DNA of 64,000 bases from Tragulus kanchil (GCA_022376925.1 JAIOJX010000005.1:8708501-8772500); one strand, 5' to 3'; shown: positions 47,438 through 60,561, numbered from the stretch's first letter. Translations and numbers: made by a program. The notes: generated by a model not told the origin, from the letters alone.

Positions 47438-48064
47438 TGAGTTGGACCCTAACGCCCTATAGGCTCTCCTTGGGGCAATCAGGGCCTTTCTGATGCCCAA
47501 TCTGGAGTGTTACCTGCATGCTATCTTTATTCTTCAGGCCTTTCCTTGTCTTTTTTTTTTTTTTCTTTATCAAAATGTATTTGTCCCCGTGCCCCATTTA
47601 ATCCCTATGCTTGTCACTGTCCTACCATGTGAAACTATAATTTGATCATCATTTTCAGTAGGATTGTGGGATTTAAGATGGAGAGAGTGTCTTATATGAA
47701 GCCCTGAGTCTCATGTTGGGAATCTCAGCTTCTGGGAACGAGGACACTACTTGGTGATTAAGCCTGTAAAATGAAGACGTTGTAAGTAATCCTCAAGTCA
47801 GTCCCTATATCTTGTCAGTACTTTCTCATGGTATGGAATTAGGCCTTCTTGGGGATATAGACAGCTACCTGGGCTCAAGCAGTAAACAGTTGAAGGTGGA
47901 ATGGGGAATCGTGGTTGTCAAGCCCTTGCATCCATCCCTTTCAATACTCATTGAATTGCCGTAGGGACTATGACGTGACTCGAAGGAACAGAGGTTCAGA
48001 AACGTGAACTGTTTCCCCCAGGTCAGGTCTGATTTGGTTTGGATGCTTATGTTCTTTTCAGCAT
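47018..48064 (+). repeat. duplication 16, copy A
   Basis: Matches 48060-49109 (offset 1042). A 5-base overlap (agcat) lies at the join. The T-run near 47550 differs in length. Confidence 0.97.
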
Positions 48065-49109
48065 GCCTCCTCCCATGTTCAAACCTGCTTTTAAATCATC
48101 AACTCTCTTTCACTGATAACTGGACAGAAGAGTGCAAGTCGGTAGGTCACCTCTCTCATAAGCGTGAATGTGACATTTGTTTCTCCGTGCAAAATTAAAG
48201 GTTTCAATTTCTAGTGGAGTGTTTTTTGTACATTGGCATGGTATTTTGGGTGAGTGAGAGTTGAGGCCCCTTCCCACGGTCCGTGAAGACTCATACCATG
48301 GGAGTGACTGAAGAAGTCTTATTAGTTATGATGACGTGAGAGTTAAACTTGACCAAGCCTCTCTGAAAGCAGACATCCTCTGTGAGGAAGGCATGGGTAG
48401 GCACCTAGAGGAAAATACATTCTGAGCTAAAGAAGAGTTATTTTTGATGCCCCCTCCCCCAGATTAATATCATTCTCTCTGAGTTGGACCCTAACGCCCT
48501 ATAGGCTCTCCTTGGGGCAATCAGGGCCTTTCTGATGCCCAATCTGGAGTGTTACCTGCATGCTATCTTTATTCTTCAGGCCTTTCCTTGTCTTTTTTTT
48601 TTTTTTTTTTCTTTATCAAAATGTATTTGTCCTGTGCCCCATTTAATCCCTATGCTTGTCACTGTCCTACCATGTGAAACTATAATTTGATCATCATTTT
48701 CAGTAGGATTGTGGGATTTAAGATGGAGAGAGTGTCTTATATGAAGCCCTGAGTCTCATGTTGGGAATCTCAGCTTCTGGGAACGAGGACACTACTTGGT
48801 GATTAAGCCTGTAAAATGAAGACGTTGTAAGTAATCCTCAAGTCAGTCCCTATATCTTGTCAGTACTTTCTCATGGTATGGAATTAGGCCTTCTTGGGGA
48901 TATAGACAGCTACCTGGGCTCAAGCAGTAAACAGTTGAAGGTGGAATGGGGAATCGTGGTTGTCAAGCCCTTGCATCCATCCCTTTCAATACTCATTGAA
49001 TTGCCGTAGGGACTATGACGTGACTCGAAGGAACAGAGGTTCAGAAACGTGAACTGTTTCCCCCAGGTCAGGTCTGATTTGGTTTGGATGCTTATGTTCT
49101 TTTCAGCAT
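48060..49109 (+). repeat. duplication 16, copy B
   Basis: Second copy of 47018-48064, with the T-run longer by several bases (near 48593). Confidence 0.97.
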
Positions 49110-49342
49110 TCCACATTTGTTATGGAAACAGAAGCCAAGAAAGAGAGATGAAAAAAGAGAGCAGTAGACACTGTGTGGCACTTGCTAATTGAGTGTAGAG
49201 GAGGAAGAGTCCACTACCATGGACCAGTGAGAGAAAACTTTGTAGGAGAACTGAGAAGTGGCACTCAGATAGGATCGGAAGCCATGAAGGACAACTTATT
49301 TGATGGTAACTGGAAGAAGAGAGGTCTTTCCAGGTGTTTTGT

Positions 49343-49487
49343 ATTTCAGTCACTCAGTCGAGTCTGACTCTCTGTGATGCCATGGACCGCAGCACGCCAG
49401 GCTCCCCTGTCCTTCACCATCTCCCAGAGCATTTGCTCAAACTCGTGTTCATTGAGTTGAGGATGCCATCCAACCTTCCGAGGTAGG
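49343..49487 (-). mobile_element. BovB LINE (RTE) 3' end
   Basis: Antisense BovB tail: 'cactcagtcgagtctgactc', 'ccgcagcacgccaggctccc', 'agcatttgctcaaactcgtg', 'gaggatgccatccaacc'. The last two blocks separate it from the Bov-tA SINEs, which share only the first part. Confidence 0.88.
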
Positions 49488-49489
49488 AT

Positions 49490-50760
49490 GGCTATTAAAG
49501 GAAAGGTTCGGGAGTAGGAATAAAAGTGTGCTGAAGGACAAAAGCTGGGAGGTCTGATTAAGGGAATGAAAATTATTCCTGTGGGCTGCCTTCTTTTACT
49601 GCATCTTAATTCAGTGGAGGACAGGGAGAGACATCACAGTAGACTCTTTTCCTTTTGGGGAAAGGAGTTCAGGAAGCTCAGCCTTCCACGAAGTCTTACC
49701 CAGAGCCACTGCCTCTGAGGAGGTTGTTCAGGGTCCCCAGGGAAGGGCCTTTCTCAAAAATCGCGGATGATGCAAGCAGTGAGCTTCCAGGGAGCCCTGA
49801 CCAGGGAGCCAGGTGCTTCTTCCTTCCCTTCTTGGAATCCAAGCCAGTTTCAATTTACATAACAAAGCTTAATCCACAGAAACAGGGACCAGAGGCAGGT
49901 TCTTTCTCTCCCTCTCTCTTTTTTTTTCCTCTCCGCGACACAGAAACCTTTATTTTCTCCCTACACCACAAACCGGTGCTGTTAAATAATATTGGATAAT
50001 TGTACCTGTCGTTCCCCCATATTGTGCTGAAGAAAAATAATTGCTGGTTTTCTGCTTTGCGGTTTAGCTGTGACTCCGTCATTTGACTCGGAGCATGTCA
50101 TTTTCTCCCGTTTTAGACTGTGTACAGTCGAACTGTGTGAAAGGCCTCTGAGCGTGGCCCTGCGTGTGTGAGTGGGCGTGGGCCTCATTCAGCAATGATT
50201 TCTAATTTATACAGCACTGAAAATCCACGGCTATAAATAAACAGTTCTGACTGGCTTTGCTGCCTACTCAAATGCGCCATTAAAAAAAAAATAATAAAAG
50301 GAACCACCAACTGCATGAGGCTGGAAAACAAGGTCTGGATATGGATCTGGATTCTGACACTTGAGCCCTTGGCGGGGGCAGGGGGTGGGGGAGTACCCAA
50401 ACTTGGGATGGGTTCAAGGCTCATCCAGGCAGCCTTCTCCGAGGGCCTCCTCCCCACTCTTTCCTCACCCCCTTCATGCTCTCCACGTGCAGGGACAACG
50501 TGTTTGGGGATTACAGTATATGAAACTGACTTCCTGTTATGACAAGTATTGCAAGCGAGTAGGTGCAGAGGAGCCGAAAATAGCTTGAGAAATGTATGAC
50601 CCATCTGCAGGGAGGATGGGGCTAAGGCATTGTTTAGGCAAACAAGGTTAAACCTCCTCCCCAAACTCAAAATTGGTGTCACTTGTGAGATAGCAGCTCC
50701 AGAATGTAAGCCTAGGGATGGACCAGTCCATGAACAAACGCCGGGAGATAGCAGAGGATG
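49490..50760. other. no gene recognised
   Basis: Unique sequence. A G-rich run with three G5 tracts lies at 50371-50393, and an A-rich run at about 50280-50300. A minus-strand open frame of ~165 codons at 50185-50682 has no family I recognise. Confidence 0.45.
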
Positions 50761-50763
50761 GGG

Positions 50764-50832
50764 ACCTCTGGCCTGCGACAGTACATGGGGTCACAAAGAG
50801 CTTGACATGACTTAGCGACTGAACAACAACAA
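50764..50832 (+). mobile_element. Bov-tA SINE 3' fragment
   Basis: 'ctctggcctgcgacagtaca', 'ggggtcacaaagagcttgac', 'cttagcgactgaacaacaac' is the 3' end of a Bov-tA with its AAC-type tail. Confidence 0.85.
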
Positions 50833-50834
50833 AG

Positions 50835-52165
50835 ATAAAATGAGGTCACAGAAGTGAGTGTGGCTCTAAACTATGCGCCCCTGGACAGGTATTATTGACA
50901 GTTTTCTCATCGTTATCATTTGGTTTGTATTGTTTCCTAACCACTAAGGGCCTAACACAGCCTTCTGAAGGCAGCTAAGGCTTTCTTCCTTTCAGCGAGT
51001 GTTTAGTCAGGGTTCATGATAGGCATTTTGTTGCTTCTCCTTGCTTAGGTTACACCAGCACTAAGGAAGCACTGTGGGCTTATGCCTGTGCTCCGTGGGG
51101 AATGGGGCTGGGGTATTTCTGATGTTGGAATAGATACCGCACAGTGGCCAGTCATGCAGCCATCAGAGCTTAATTTGGTCCTGGGGATGGTGAAGCCACA
51201 AATAGAAATCTTTGGGTTCCTCCCAGCGAGGAGCTTACTATGACTCTGAGGAATATGCAGCCTGGGTCATTGGGTGGGGGGTGGGGAGGTGGAAAATTTG
51301 GCTGATCTCCCGCGGGCTTCACATTCAGAGAATTTCCACAGACAGCTGTTTTTGGGGTCCTGCTGAGGCCAGGTGCGCGGAACAGTCAAGCAGCAGCTGG
51401 TGTGGGAAAATGGGTGGCGTCTCTGGCATCGGCCCCAAAGACTCAAGGCTCTTCTTTATGCAACTGAAGAGGAGTGGGCATTCGGCAGGTTTCTTGGTGC
51501 CTGCCCTAGTCTTCCTTTTGAGTTTCTGCTCTGTTGGGATCTTCTGCTCTCTTCCCTAGCTCTATCAGACTGCCCTTGGTGCCCATTTTAACCGTATTTC
51601 TCCTGTATAATGTTCCGTTGGAAAGCCCAAGTACAAGTTACCCAACCCACAGGGGCCTGTTGACCCATCGATGGACTTGAACATGTTTACCTACCATTGA
51701 TCATGTGTGTTCTTTATAAAATGTGCCAGAAAATAAAGACCCAGAAAAATGCTCTAGGAAAATTAAAGCAGGGTTTATGATCCTGTTCCTGAATCGCCTG
51801 ACAATCAGCATTTTTAAACCATAACTTAGCTCAGCAAAATGCTTCATACCAAAGCTGTGTCAGCAGTCCTCATGACTGGGTCACTTCCCATCCAGATTGT
51901 CCCCAAGTAAAATGCATATTTATTTGACAAATCAATATTCCAATGACGATGTCCCTGTGTTCAGTGTTTACCTGCCCCAAATGCTTGCTCACGAGAGGGG
52001 CAGATTGCCCAGCATTTTTAGAACTTACTTTCTCATTGCCTTCAGTTAAATTGCTAGCTGCAGTCACATCCCTGCATTTCCATTTAGATTAAGAAAAGGA
52101 AGAAAAAAAGATGAGTGATCTATGAAAATAACTAACTTATGAAAGTGCTTCTTTTGAGGAAAATT
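50835..52165. other. no gene recognised
   Basis: Unique sequence with a G-rich patch at 51272-51292. No supported exon or repeat. Confidence 0.45.
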
Positions 52166-52167
52166 GG

Positions 52168-53269
52168 GATCATTCAGAAATGGGCCAGGACTGGGAGTTG
52201 GTAGGCCTGGGAGATAAGAGCTGTTGTCTGGATTCCGCCATTAATGTTTTGACCTTGTGAGATAACTTCCCACCTAAGTCCTCAGGATCCTTCTCTGCAA
52301 AGTGAAGAGGCTGGATGACTGTAAGCTCCTTTCTCTCTCTAGACATTGTCTAAAACAGCATTTACATGAGTTTCTTTGGTCTTTGGTGAGCCGTGGATTA
52401 CAGACTACTCTCCACAGAGGTCAAATGGAGGTAACAAAATTGGAGACAGCAGGAATTTCTTTGGGTATAAAAGTTTCAAAAAGCCAAGAGTCCTCAAATT
52501 AAGCTACCTTCATAACCCTCTCTTTCCATTTGAAAGTCATTCCGTATCCTTTCTACCTTTCTATGTTGCTCCACCAGCTTCCCCCAGTAGGAAAAAAAAA
52601 AAGATGAAAAGAAATTCTTGTATTTCCCTCCTTCTTAGTTCTTGGAAAACAGTATCTGATTACTTCCTCTTCTTCCTCAGCTGCATCGTGTCACCTGCAC
52701 AAAAGAGAACAGAAAGCGACCTTAGCCTCCAGGGCTGCCTTAATGGGTATTCTTGTGTGGGTGGATGTCCACCCTGACTTGAGACAGGGGAAAGCGGAGG
52801 AAGCTTTCCCACAGGCAAGATGGTGTGCTCTAAAAAGTTCTGCAACCTTGTCTGCAAGGATAGGAAGGGACATTTCGGCTGTCCTGCTTGGTGCTTGGCT
52901 CACAGCTGGCCAGCTGGCCAAAGCAACAGTTCATGTCGTGGGGCTCTGAGTATCTCCTCTGAACCACTGATGGTTGTTGCTGTGGGCAGGTGTTTGTACA
53001 ATGCACCCAGTCCGTCAACAAATGTTGAGACCACAGATGAAGATGAACAGACATCAAACGAGAGAGGAAATAGAAGATTGGATATTCACCTAACTAGGGG
53101 CCATTCTGTGATCTCTCACCAATCAGTTCATTGGCATAGGTAGAAACGTACTGGCACATTGGTTTTTAGTAAGCTTATTAGAGGGGTTTATTCTACTGAA
53201 ATTGTAGCATTAGATTTCTAGAATGAATTTCGTTTAGCTGGTAACTGGTACCTCCATATTTAAAGATCA
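52168..53269 (+). repeat. duplication 17, copy A
   Basis: Matches 53265-54366 with a constant offset of 1097. A 5-base overlap (gatca) lies at the join. One of the cleanest pairs, with a single C/A change near 52477. Confidence 0.98.
52190..52325 (-). mobile_element. MIR SINE fragment
   Basis: Antisense MIR: 'ggattccgccattaatg', 'gaccttgtgagataactt', 'tcctcaggatccttctctgc', 'aagtgaagaggctggatgac'. Copy at 53287-53422. Confidence 0.6.
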
Positions 53270-54366
53270 TTCAGAAATGGGCCAGGACTGGGAGTTGGTA
53301 GGCCTGGGAGATAAGAGCTGTTGTCTGGATTCCGCCATTAATGTTTTGACCTTGTGAGATAACTTCCCACCTAAGTCCTCAGGATCCTTCTCTGCAAAGT
53401 GAAGAGGCTGGATGACTGTAAGCTCCTTTCTCTCTCTAGACATTGTCTAAAACAGCATTTACATGAGTTTCTTTGGTCTTTGGTGAGCCGTGGATTACAG
53501 ACTACTCTCCACAGAGGTCAAATGGAGGTAACAAAATTGGAGACAGCAGGAATTTCTTTGGGTATAAAAGTTTAAAAAAGCCAAGAGTCCTCAAATTAAG
53601 CTACCTTCATAACCCTCTCTTTCCATTTGAAAGTCATTCCGTATCCTTTCTACCTTTCTATGTTGCTCCACCAGCTTCCCCCAGTAGGAAAAAAAAAAAG
53701 ATGAAAAGAAATTCTTGTATTTCCCTCCTTCTTAGTTCTTGGAAAACAGTATCTGATTACTTCCTCTTCTTCCTCAGCTGCATCGTGTCACCTGCACAAA
53801 AGAGAACAGAAAGCGACCTTAGCCTCCAGGGCTGCCTTAATGGGTATTCTTGTGTGGGTGGATGTCCACCCTGACTTGAGACAGGGGAAAGCGGAGGAAG
53901 CTTTCCCACAGGCAAGATGGTGTGCTCTAAAAAGTTCTGCAACCTTGTCTGCAAGGATAGGAAGGGACATTTCGGCTGTCCTGCTTGGTGCTTGGCTCAC
54001 AGCTGGCCAGCTGGCCAAAGCAACAGTTCATGTCGTGGGGCTCTGAGTATCTCCTCTGAACCACTGATGGTTGTTGCTGTGGGCAGGTGTTTGTACAATG
54101 CACCCAGTCCGTCAACAAATGTTGAGACCACAGATGAAGATGAACAGACATCAAACGAGAGAGGAAATAGAAGATTGGATATTCACCTAACTAGGGGCCA
54201 TTCTGTGATCTCTCACCAATCAGTTCATTGGCATAGGTAGAAACGTACTGGCACATTGGTTTTTAGTAAGCTTATTAGAGGGGTTTATTCTACTGAAATT
54301 GTAGCATTAGATTTCTAGAATGAATTTCGTTTAGCTGGTAACTGGTACCTCCATATTTAAAGATCA
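53265..54366 (+). repeat. duplication 17, copy B
   Basis: Second copy of 52168-53269. Confidence 0.98.
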
Positions 54367-55362
54367 GAAATCTTTGCATAAACTTTGAAACTTCAAAAAC
54401 TTCAGTAACACACTGTCCTTGCTGTCTGTAGCCAAATGCAGTCTTTTTTTTCAGTTCAACCTCTTCTCTTTTTCTTTTTGTTTGGTTTTAACACCCAGTT
54501 TTTATTATTGTTATTATTTTGACAGGGTTATTCTTACTGCCACACATCAACTGGAATCTATCATAAGAATACATGTGTTCTTCCACCCCCTGAACTTCCC
54601 ACTCCCGTCTTCCTCCATATCCCACCCCTCCAGGTCTCCACAGAGCCCCTGTTTGAGATCCCCTAGTCCCATAGCATATTCCCCTCCCTCACCCCAATGT
54701 CCATAAGACTGGTCTCCATGTTCATCTCTCCACTGCTGCTCTGCATATTCATTTATCAACACCATCTTTCTACATTGCATATACTTGTATTGGTATACAA
54801 TATTTGTCTTTCTCTCTCTGACATACTTCACTCTGTATAATAGGTTCCAGATTCATCCACCTCATTAGAACTGATTCAAATGCATTTCTTTTTATGGCTG
54901 AGTAATATTCCATTGTATATATGTACCACAGCTTCTTTATCCATTCATCTGTTGATGGACATCTAGGTTGCTTCCATATTCTAGCTATTGTAAATAGTGC
55001 TGCCATTGAACATTGGGGTACATGTGTCTTTTTTCAATTTTGGTTTCCTCAGGGTATATGCCTAGTAGTGGGATTGCTGGGTCATATGGTGGCTCTATTC
55101 CTAGTGTTGTGAGGAATCTCCATACTGTCTTCCATAGTGACTGTATCCGTTTACATTCCCACCGACAGTGCAAGAGGGTTCCCTTTTCTCCATACCTTCT
55201 CCAGCATTTGCTGTCTGTAGATTTTTTGATGATGGCAATTCTGACTAGCGTGAGATGATATCTCATTGTCATTTTGATTTGCATTTCTCTAACAATGAGC
55301 GATGTTTAGCATCTTTTCATGTGTTTGTTGGCCATGGATATGTCTTCTTTGGAGAGATGTCT
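54314..55362 (+). repeat. duplication 18, copy A
   Basis: Matches 55360-56408 with a constant offset of 1046. A 3-base overlap lies at the join. Confidence 0.98.
54470..55362 (-). pseudogene. L1 3' end with ORF2 C-terminal half
   Basis: Antisense, 5'-truncated L1. On the minus strand, frames at 54985-55284 and 54770-55006 encode the ORF2 C-terminal region (motifs such as [42 protein letters not shown]). A frameshift separates them near 55000, so it is dead. The 3'UTR lies towards 54470. Confidence 0.93.
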
Positions 55363-56408
55363 AGAATGAATTTCGTTTAGCTGGTAACTGGTACCTCCAT
55401 ATTTAAAGATCAGAAATCTTTGCATAAACTTTGAAACTTCAAAAACTTCAGTAACACACTGTCCTTGCTGTCTGTAGCCAAATGCAGTCTTTTTTTTCAG
55501 TTCAACCTCTTCTCTTTTTCTTTTTGTTTGGTTTTAACACCCAGTTTTTATTATTGTTATTATTTTGACAGGGTTATTCTTACTGCCACACATCAACTGG
55601 AATCTATCATAAGAATACATGTGTTCTTCCACCCCCTGAACTTCCCACTCCCGTCTTCCTCCATATCCCACCCCTCCAGGTCTCCACAGAGCCCCTGTTT
55701 GAGATCCCCTAGTCCCATAGCATATTCCCCTCCCTCACCCCAATGTCCATAAGACTGGTCTCCATGTTCATCTCTCCACTGCTGCTCTGCATATTCATTT
55801 ATCAACACCATCTTTCTACATTGCATATACTTGTATTGGTATACAATATTTGTCTTTCTCTCTCTGACATACTTCACTCTGTATAATAGGTTCCAGATTC
55901 ATCCACCTCATTAGAACTGATTCAAATGCATTTCTTTTTATGGCTGAGTAATATTCCATTGTATATATGTACCACAGCTTCTTTATCCATTCATCTGTTG
56001 ATGGACATCTAGGTTGCTTCCATATTCTAGCTATTGTAAATAGTGCTGCCATTGAACATTGGGGTACATGTGTCTTTTTTCAATTTTGGTTTCCTCAGGG
56101 TATATGCCTAGTAGTGGGATTGCTGGGTCATATGGTGGCTCTATTCCTAGTGTTGTGAGGAATCTCCATACTGTCTTCCATAGTGACTGTATCCGTTTAC
56201 ATTCCCACCGACAGTGCAAGAGGGTTCCCTTTTCTCCATACCTTCTCCAGCATTTGCTGTCTGTAGATTTTTTGATGATGGCAATTCTGACTAGCGTGAG
56301 ATGATATCTCATTGTCATTTTGATTTGCATTTCTCTAACAATGAGCGATGTTTAGCATCTTTTCATGTGTTTGTTGGCCATGGATATGTCTTCTTTGGAG
56401 AGATGTCT
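55360..56408 (+). repeat. duplication 18, copy B
   Basis: Second copy of 54314-55362. Confidence 0.98.
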
Positions 56409-56470
56409 GTTTAGATCTTTTTCCCACTTTTTGATAGGGCTATTTGTTTGTTTTGGTGTTGAGTTGTCCG
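55516..56470 (-). pseudogene. L1 3' end, continuous copy
   Basis: Same element as 54470-55362, but here it runs on to its true truncation point near 56470. It shows the same frameshift in ORF2 near 56046. A short tail is repeated at 57456-57577 by duplication 19. Confidence 0.93.
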
Positions 56471-57447
56471 TCAGCCCAGCCTCTTCTCATCCCTTCTAGA
56501 GCCCTGGTGCTTCTGGTTCATGTTATAACAACAATCTCAGCTCCCAGTTCTAGGCTTTTTTCTTCATACTCTTCCCCTCCCCATCAGTTATGTCCTTAAC
56601 AGTAAACCTTAATTATCATATCATTGCATTTTCCTGGAACTCCCCTTCCCAGAGGCTCTAGTGACTGATGACGTGAAATCCTCCTATGGCCTCCTTGACA
56701 CAATCACTTTCTAAGGCAGCTTTCTAATCACACAGCCCTCCCAGCCAGCTTTGAACTCATGTCTCTCAACATTTGTAAGCACAGTCCTCTCTTTTCTTCG
56801 ATTAATCATCAATCCACACTACATTCAATAACTACCGTGAGACTTTGCTGATTTATCTGCTTTCCATGCTTCACGTTCTTCTCATTTATGGTTCTTCCTC
56901 TTGTTTTTCATTCCTGATGTGAATTCTCTTTTCCCCAGTTAGATGTTTTCTACATAGGTCTATATGTCTTATAATCTGTTTTCAGATAAATAACACACTA
57001 GTTCTCTTGTGTTCTAGAGCTCGCTCAGTATAAACTTCTCAAAGCTATTCCCTCTGAGGGCACTTAAAACTTTGCTTACCCATGTTGTTACCAACCCTCA
57101 GCACTTCGAGCCTAATGGTGATCAAAAGTGCATTGCTTCAGCACCTGGTGCCAAGCATTGTAGATTCCTTCTCCAGTCAAGAAACACAGCAGAACACAGG
57201 GATTTGGAGAGGAACAGGAATGGGATCGGAGGGATGGTGGGAAGTTCCTAGCAGGGAGGAGAGCATGTGGTGCCTTCCACTGGCTCAGAGTCTCCAAGTA
57301 CAACACCATGAAGCTCTGGAGAGACTTATACCATGTGAATATCACAGGACTCATAGTTTTCTGTTGGTTTCTAGCAGAAGCAGATGGATCCTTAGTCCTG
57401 AGTTCTCATGGGACTGAGCGCTCTCTAGACTTCTTTGACTTCTTCCA
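56349..57447 (+). repeat. duplication 19, copy A
   Basis: Matches 57456-58555 (offset 1107). An 8-base filler lies at 57448-57455. Outside the L1 tail the sequence is unique with no recognised gene. Confidence 0.97.
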
Positions 57448-57455
57448 CTCTAGAG

Positions 57456-58555
57456 TGTTTAGCATCTTTTCATGTGTTTGTTGGCCATGGATATGTCTTC
57501 TTTGGAGAGATGTCTGTTTAGATCTTTTTCCCACTTTTTGATAGGGCTATTTGTTTGTTTTGGTGTTGAGTTGTCCGTCAGCCCAGCCTCTTCTCATCCC
57601 TTCTAGAGCCCTGGTGCTTCTGGTTCATGTTATAACAACAATCTCAGCTCCCAGTTCTAGGCTTTTTTCTTCATACTCTTCCCCTCCCCATCAGTTATGT
57701 CCTTAACAGTAAACCTTAATTATCATATCATTGCATTTTCCTGGAACTCCCCTTCCCAGAGGCTCTAGTGACTGATGACGTGAAATCCTCCTATGGCCTC
57801 CTTGACACAATCACTTTCTAAGGCAGCTTTCTAATCACACAGCCCTCCCAGCCAGCTTTGAACTCATGTCTCTCAACATTTGTAAGCACAGTCCTCTCTT
57901 TTCTTCGATTAATCATCAATCCACACTACATTCAATAACTACCGTGAGACTTTGCTGATTTATCTGCTTTCCATGCTTCACGTTCTTCTCATTTATGGTT
58001 CTTCCTCTTGTTTTTCATTCCTGATGTGAATTCTCTTTTCCCCAGTTAGATGTTTTCTACATAGGTCTATATGTCTTATAATCTGTTTTCAGATAAATAA
58101 CACACTAGTTCTCTTGTGTTCTAGAGCTCGCTCAGTATAAACTTCTCAAAGCTATTCCCTCTGAGGGCACTTAAAACTTTGCTTACCCATGTTGTTACCA
58201 ACCCTCAGCACTTCGAGCCTAATGGTGATCAAAAGTGCATTGCTTCAGCACCTGGTGCCAAGCATTGTAGATTCCTTCTCCAGTCAAGAAACACAGCAGA
58301 ACACAGGGATTTGGAGAGGAACAGGAATGGGATCGGAGGGGATGGTGGGAAGTTCCTAGCAGGGAGGAGAGCATGTGGTGCCTTCCACTGGCTCAGAGTC
58401 TCCAAGTACAACACCATGAAGCTCTGGAGAGACTTATACCATGTGAATATCACAGGACTCATAGTTTTCTGTTGGTTTCTAGCAGAAGCAGATGGATCCT
58501 TAGTCCTGAGTTCTCATGGGACTGAGCGCTCTCTAGACTTCTTTGAGTTCTTCCA
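57456..58555 (+). repeat. duplication 19, copy B
   Basis: Second copy of 56349-57447. The part from 58352 recurs a third time at 59456. Confidence 0.97.
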
Positions 58556-58599
58556 AATTTGTCTCTGACCATGTTTCCACAGTGCATGACTGGTTTCTG

Positions 58600-58996
58600 T
58601 ATGTACATTGTAGTTTTTTGACTTGTGGTTACTGTGGAGTTCATATATGGGGATCTATAACTTTATTTTAAACTTTTAGACATTTAAGTTTAAGCACATT
58701 CTAAAAGGTCTCCATTTCTTCTCCTCACCCCTGTGTTTTGTGTTCTTGATGTCATAGTTTATATCTTCATGTCTGCCCCTTAGTGTTTATTGTAGTTACA
58801 GTGGATTTTTGCGTTTTTGTCCTTTAACTTTCATGCTAGTTTATTTCAGTGGTTGGTCTACAACCTTTACTATATATTTGCCTGTAGAAGTAGGATATTC
58901 CCCTTCCTATAATTTTATCTTTTGTTGTAGTCTTTTCATTTTCATTTAAAGACAACCCTTTAACACTTCTTGTAAGATTGGTTTCCCTGTGTGTGT

Positions 58997-59027
<31 letters not shown>

Positions 59028-59455
59028 CACTCAGTTGGGTCCAGCTCTTTGTGACCCCATGGACTATAGCCTACCAGGCTCCTCTGTCCACGGGATTCTC
59101 CTGGCAAGAATACTGGAGTGGGTTGCCATGTCCTCCGCCAGGGGATCTTCCCTATCAAGGGGTCAAGACAGCATCTCCTGCTTTGGCAGGTGGATTCTCT
59201 ACCACTGAGCTATCTGGGAGGTAAGATTGGTTTTGTATTGATGATGAACTTCTAGTTTTCTCTTGTCTCAGAAGCTCTTTATTTCTCCTACAATTTTGAA
59301 CAACAACTTTCCCTGGAAGAGTATCTTACATTGTCAGTTGTTTTTGCTTTTAGTACTTTACCTCTAGCATGTCACTTTCTTCTGAGTTGCAAAATTTCTG
59401 CTGAAAAATCAATTGATAGCTGTATGGGGGGCTGTCCCTTTGCATGGGACTATTT
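58600..59455 (-). mobile_element. antisense L1 5'-side region, split by SINE
   Basis: Blocks such as 'agtgtttattgtagttacag', 'tttaactttcatgctagttt', 'agaagctctttatttctcct', 'atttctgctgaaaaatcaat' occur in a common mammalian L1 segment read antisense. The Bov-tA at 58985-59220 interrupts it. Confidence 0.65.
58985..59220 (-). mobile_element. Bov-tA SINE with (TG)n and perfect TSD
   Basis: Reversed full-length SINE whose 3' tail is a TG/CA microsatellite (about 58990-59027). Perfect 13-base target duplications (gtaagattggttt) lie at 58972-58984 and 59221-59233, which suggests a fairly recent insertion. Confidence 0.95.
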
Positions 59456-60099
59456 GTTCCTAGCAGGGAGGAGAGCATGTGGTGCCTTCCACTGGCTCAG
59501 AGTCTCCAAGTACAACACCATGAAGCTCTGGAGAGACTTATACCATGTGAATATCACAGGACTCATAGTTTTCTGTTGGTTTCTAGCAGAAGCAGATGGA
59601 TCCTTAGTCCTGAGTTCTCATGGGACTGAGCGCTCTCTAGACTTCTTTGAGTTCTTCCAAATTTGTCTCTGACCATGTTTCCACAGTGCATGACTGGTTT
59701 CTGTATGTACATTGTAGTTTTTTGACTTGTGGTTACTGTGGAGTTCATATATGGGGATCTATAACTTTATTTTAAACTTTTAGACATTTAAGTTTAAGCA
59801 CATTCTAAAAGGTCTCCATTTCTTCTCCTCACCCCTGTGTTTTGTGTTCTTGATGTCATAGTTTATATCTTCATGTCTGCCCCTTAGTGTTTATTGTAGT
59901 TACAGTGGATTTTGCGTTTTTGTCCTTTAACTTTCATGCTAGTTTATTTCAGTGGTTGGTCTACAACCTTTACTATATATTTGCCTGTAGAAGTAGGATA
60001 TTCCCCTTCCTATAATTTTATCTTTTGTTGTAGTCTTTTCATTTTCATTTAAAGACAACCCTTTAACACTTCTTGTAAGATTGGTTTCCCTGTGTGTGT

Positions 60100-60130
<31 letters not shown>

Positions 60131-60561
60131 CACTCAGTTGGGTCCAGCTCTTTGTGACCCCATGGACTATAGCCTACCAGGCTCCTCTGTCCACGGGATT
60201 CTCCTGGCAAGAATACTGGAGTGGGTTGCCATGTCCTCCGCCAGGGGATCTTCCCTATCAAGGGGTCAAGACAGCATCTCCTGCTTTGGCAGGTGGATTC
60301 TCTACCACTGAGCTATCTGGGAGGTAAGATTGGTTTTGTATTGATGATGAACTTCTAGTTTTCTCTTGTCTCAGAAGCTCTTTATTTCTCCTACAATTTT
60401 GAACAACAACTTTCCCTGGAAGAGTATCTTACATTGTCAGTTGTTTTTGCTTTTAGTACTTTACCTCTAGCATGTCACTTTCTTCTGAGTTGCAAAATTT
60501 CTGCTGAAAAATCAATTGATAGCTGTATGGGGGGCTGTCCCTTTGCATGGGACTATTTGTT
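59456..60561 (+). repeat. duplication 20, copy B
   Basis: Second copy of 58352-59458, including the Bov-tA. Confidence 0.97.

Larger units (their letters stand above)
58352..59458 (+). repeat. duplication 20, copy A
   Basis: Matches 59456-60561 (offset 1104, then 1103 after one T). A 3-base overlap lies at the join. Confidence 0.97.

Noticed and set aside
54419..55752. Plus-strand open frames at 54419-54706 and 55465-55752
   Set aside because: They are antisense shadows of the L1 3' end and are identical only because of duplication 18.
58985..59158. His-Thr repeat protein on the minus strand
   Set aside because: It is the translation of the TG/CA tail of a Bov-tA SINE.
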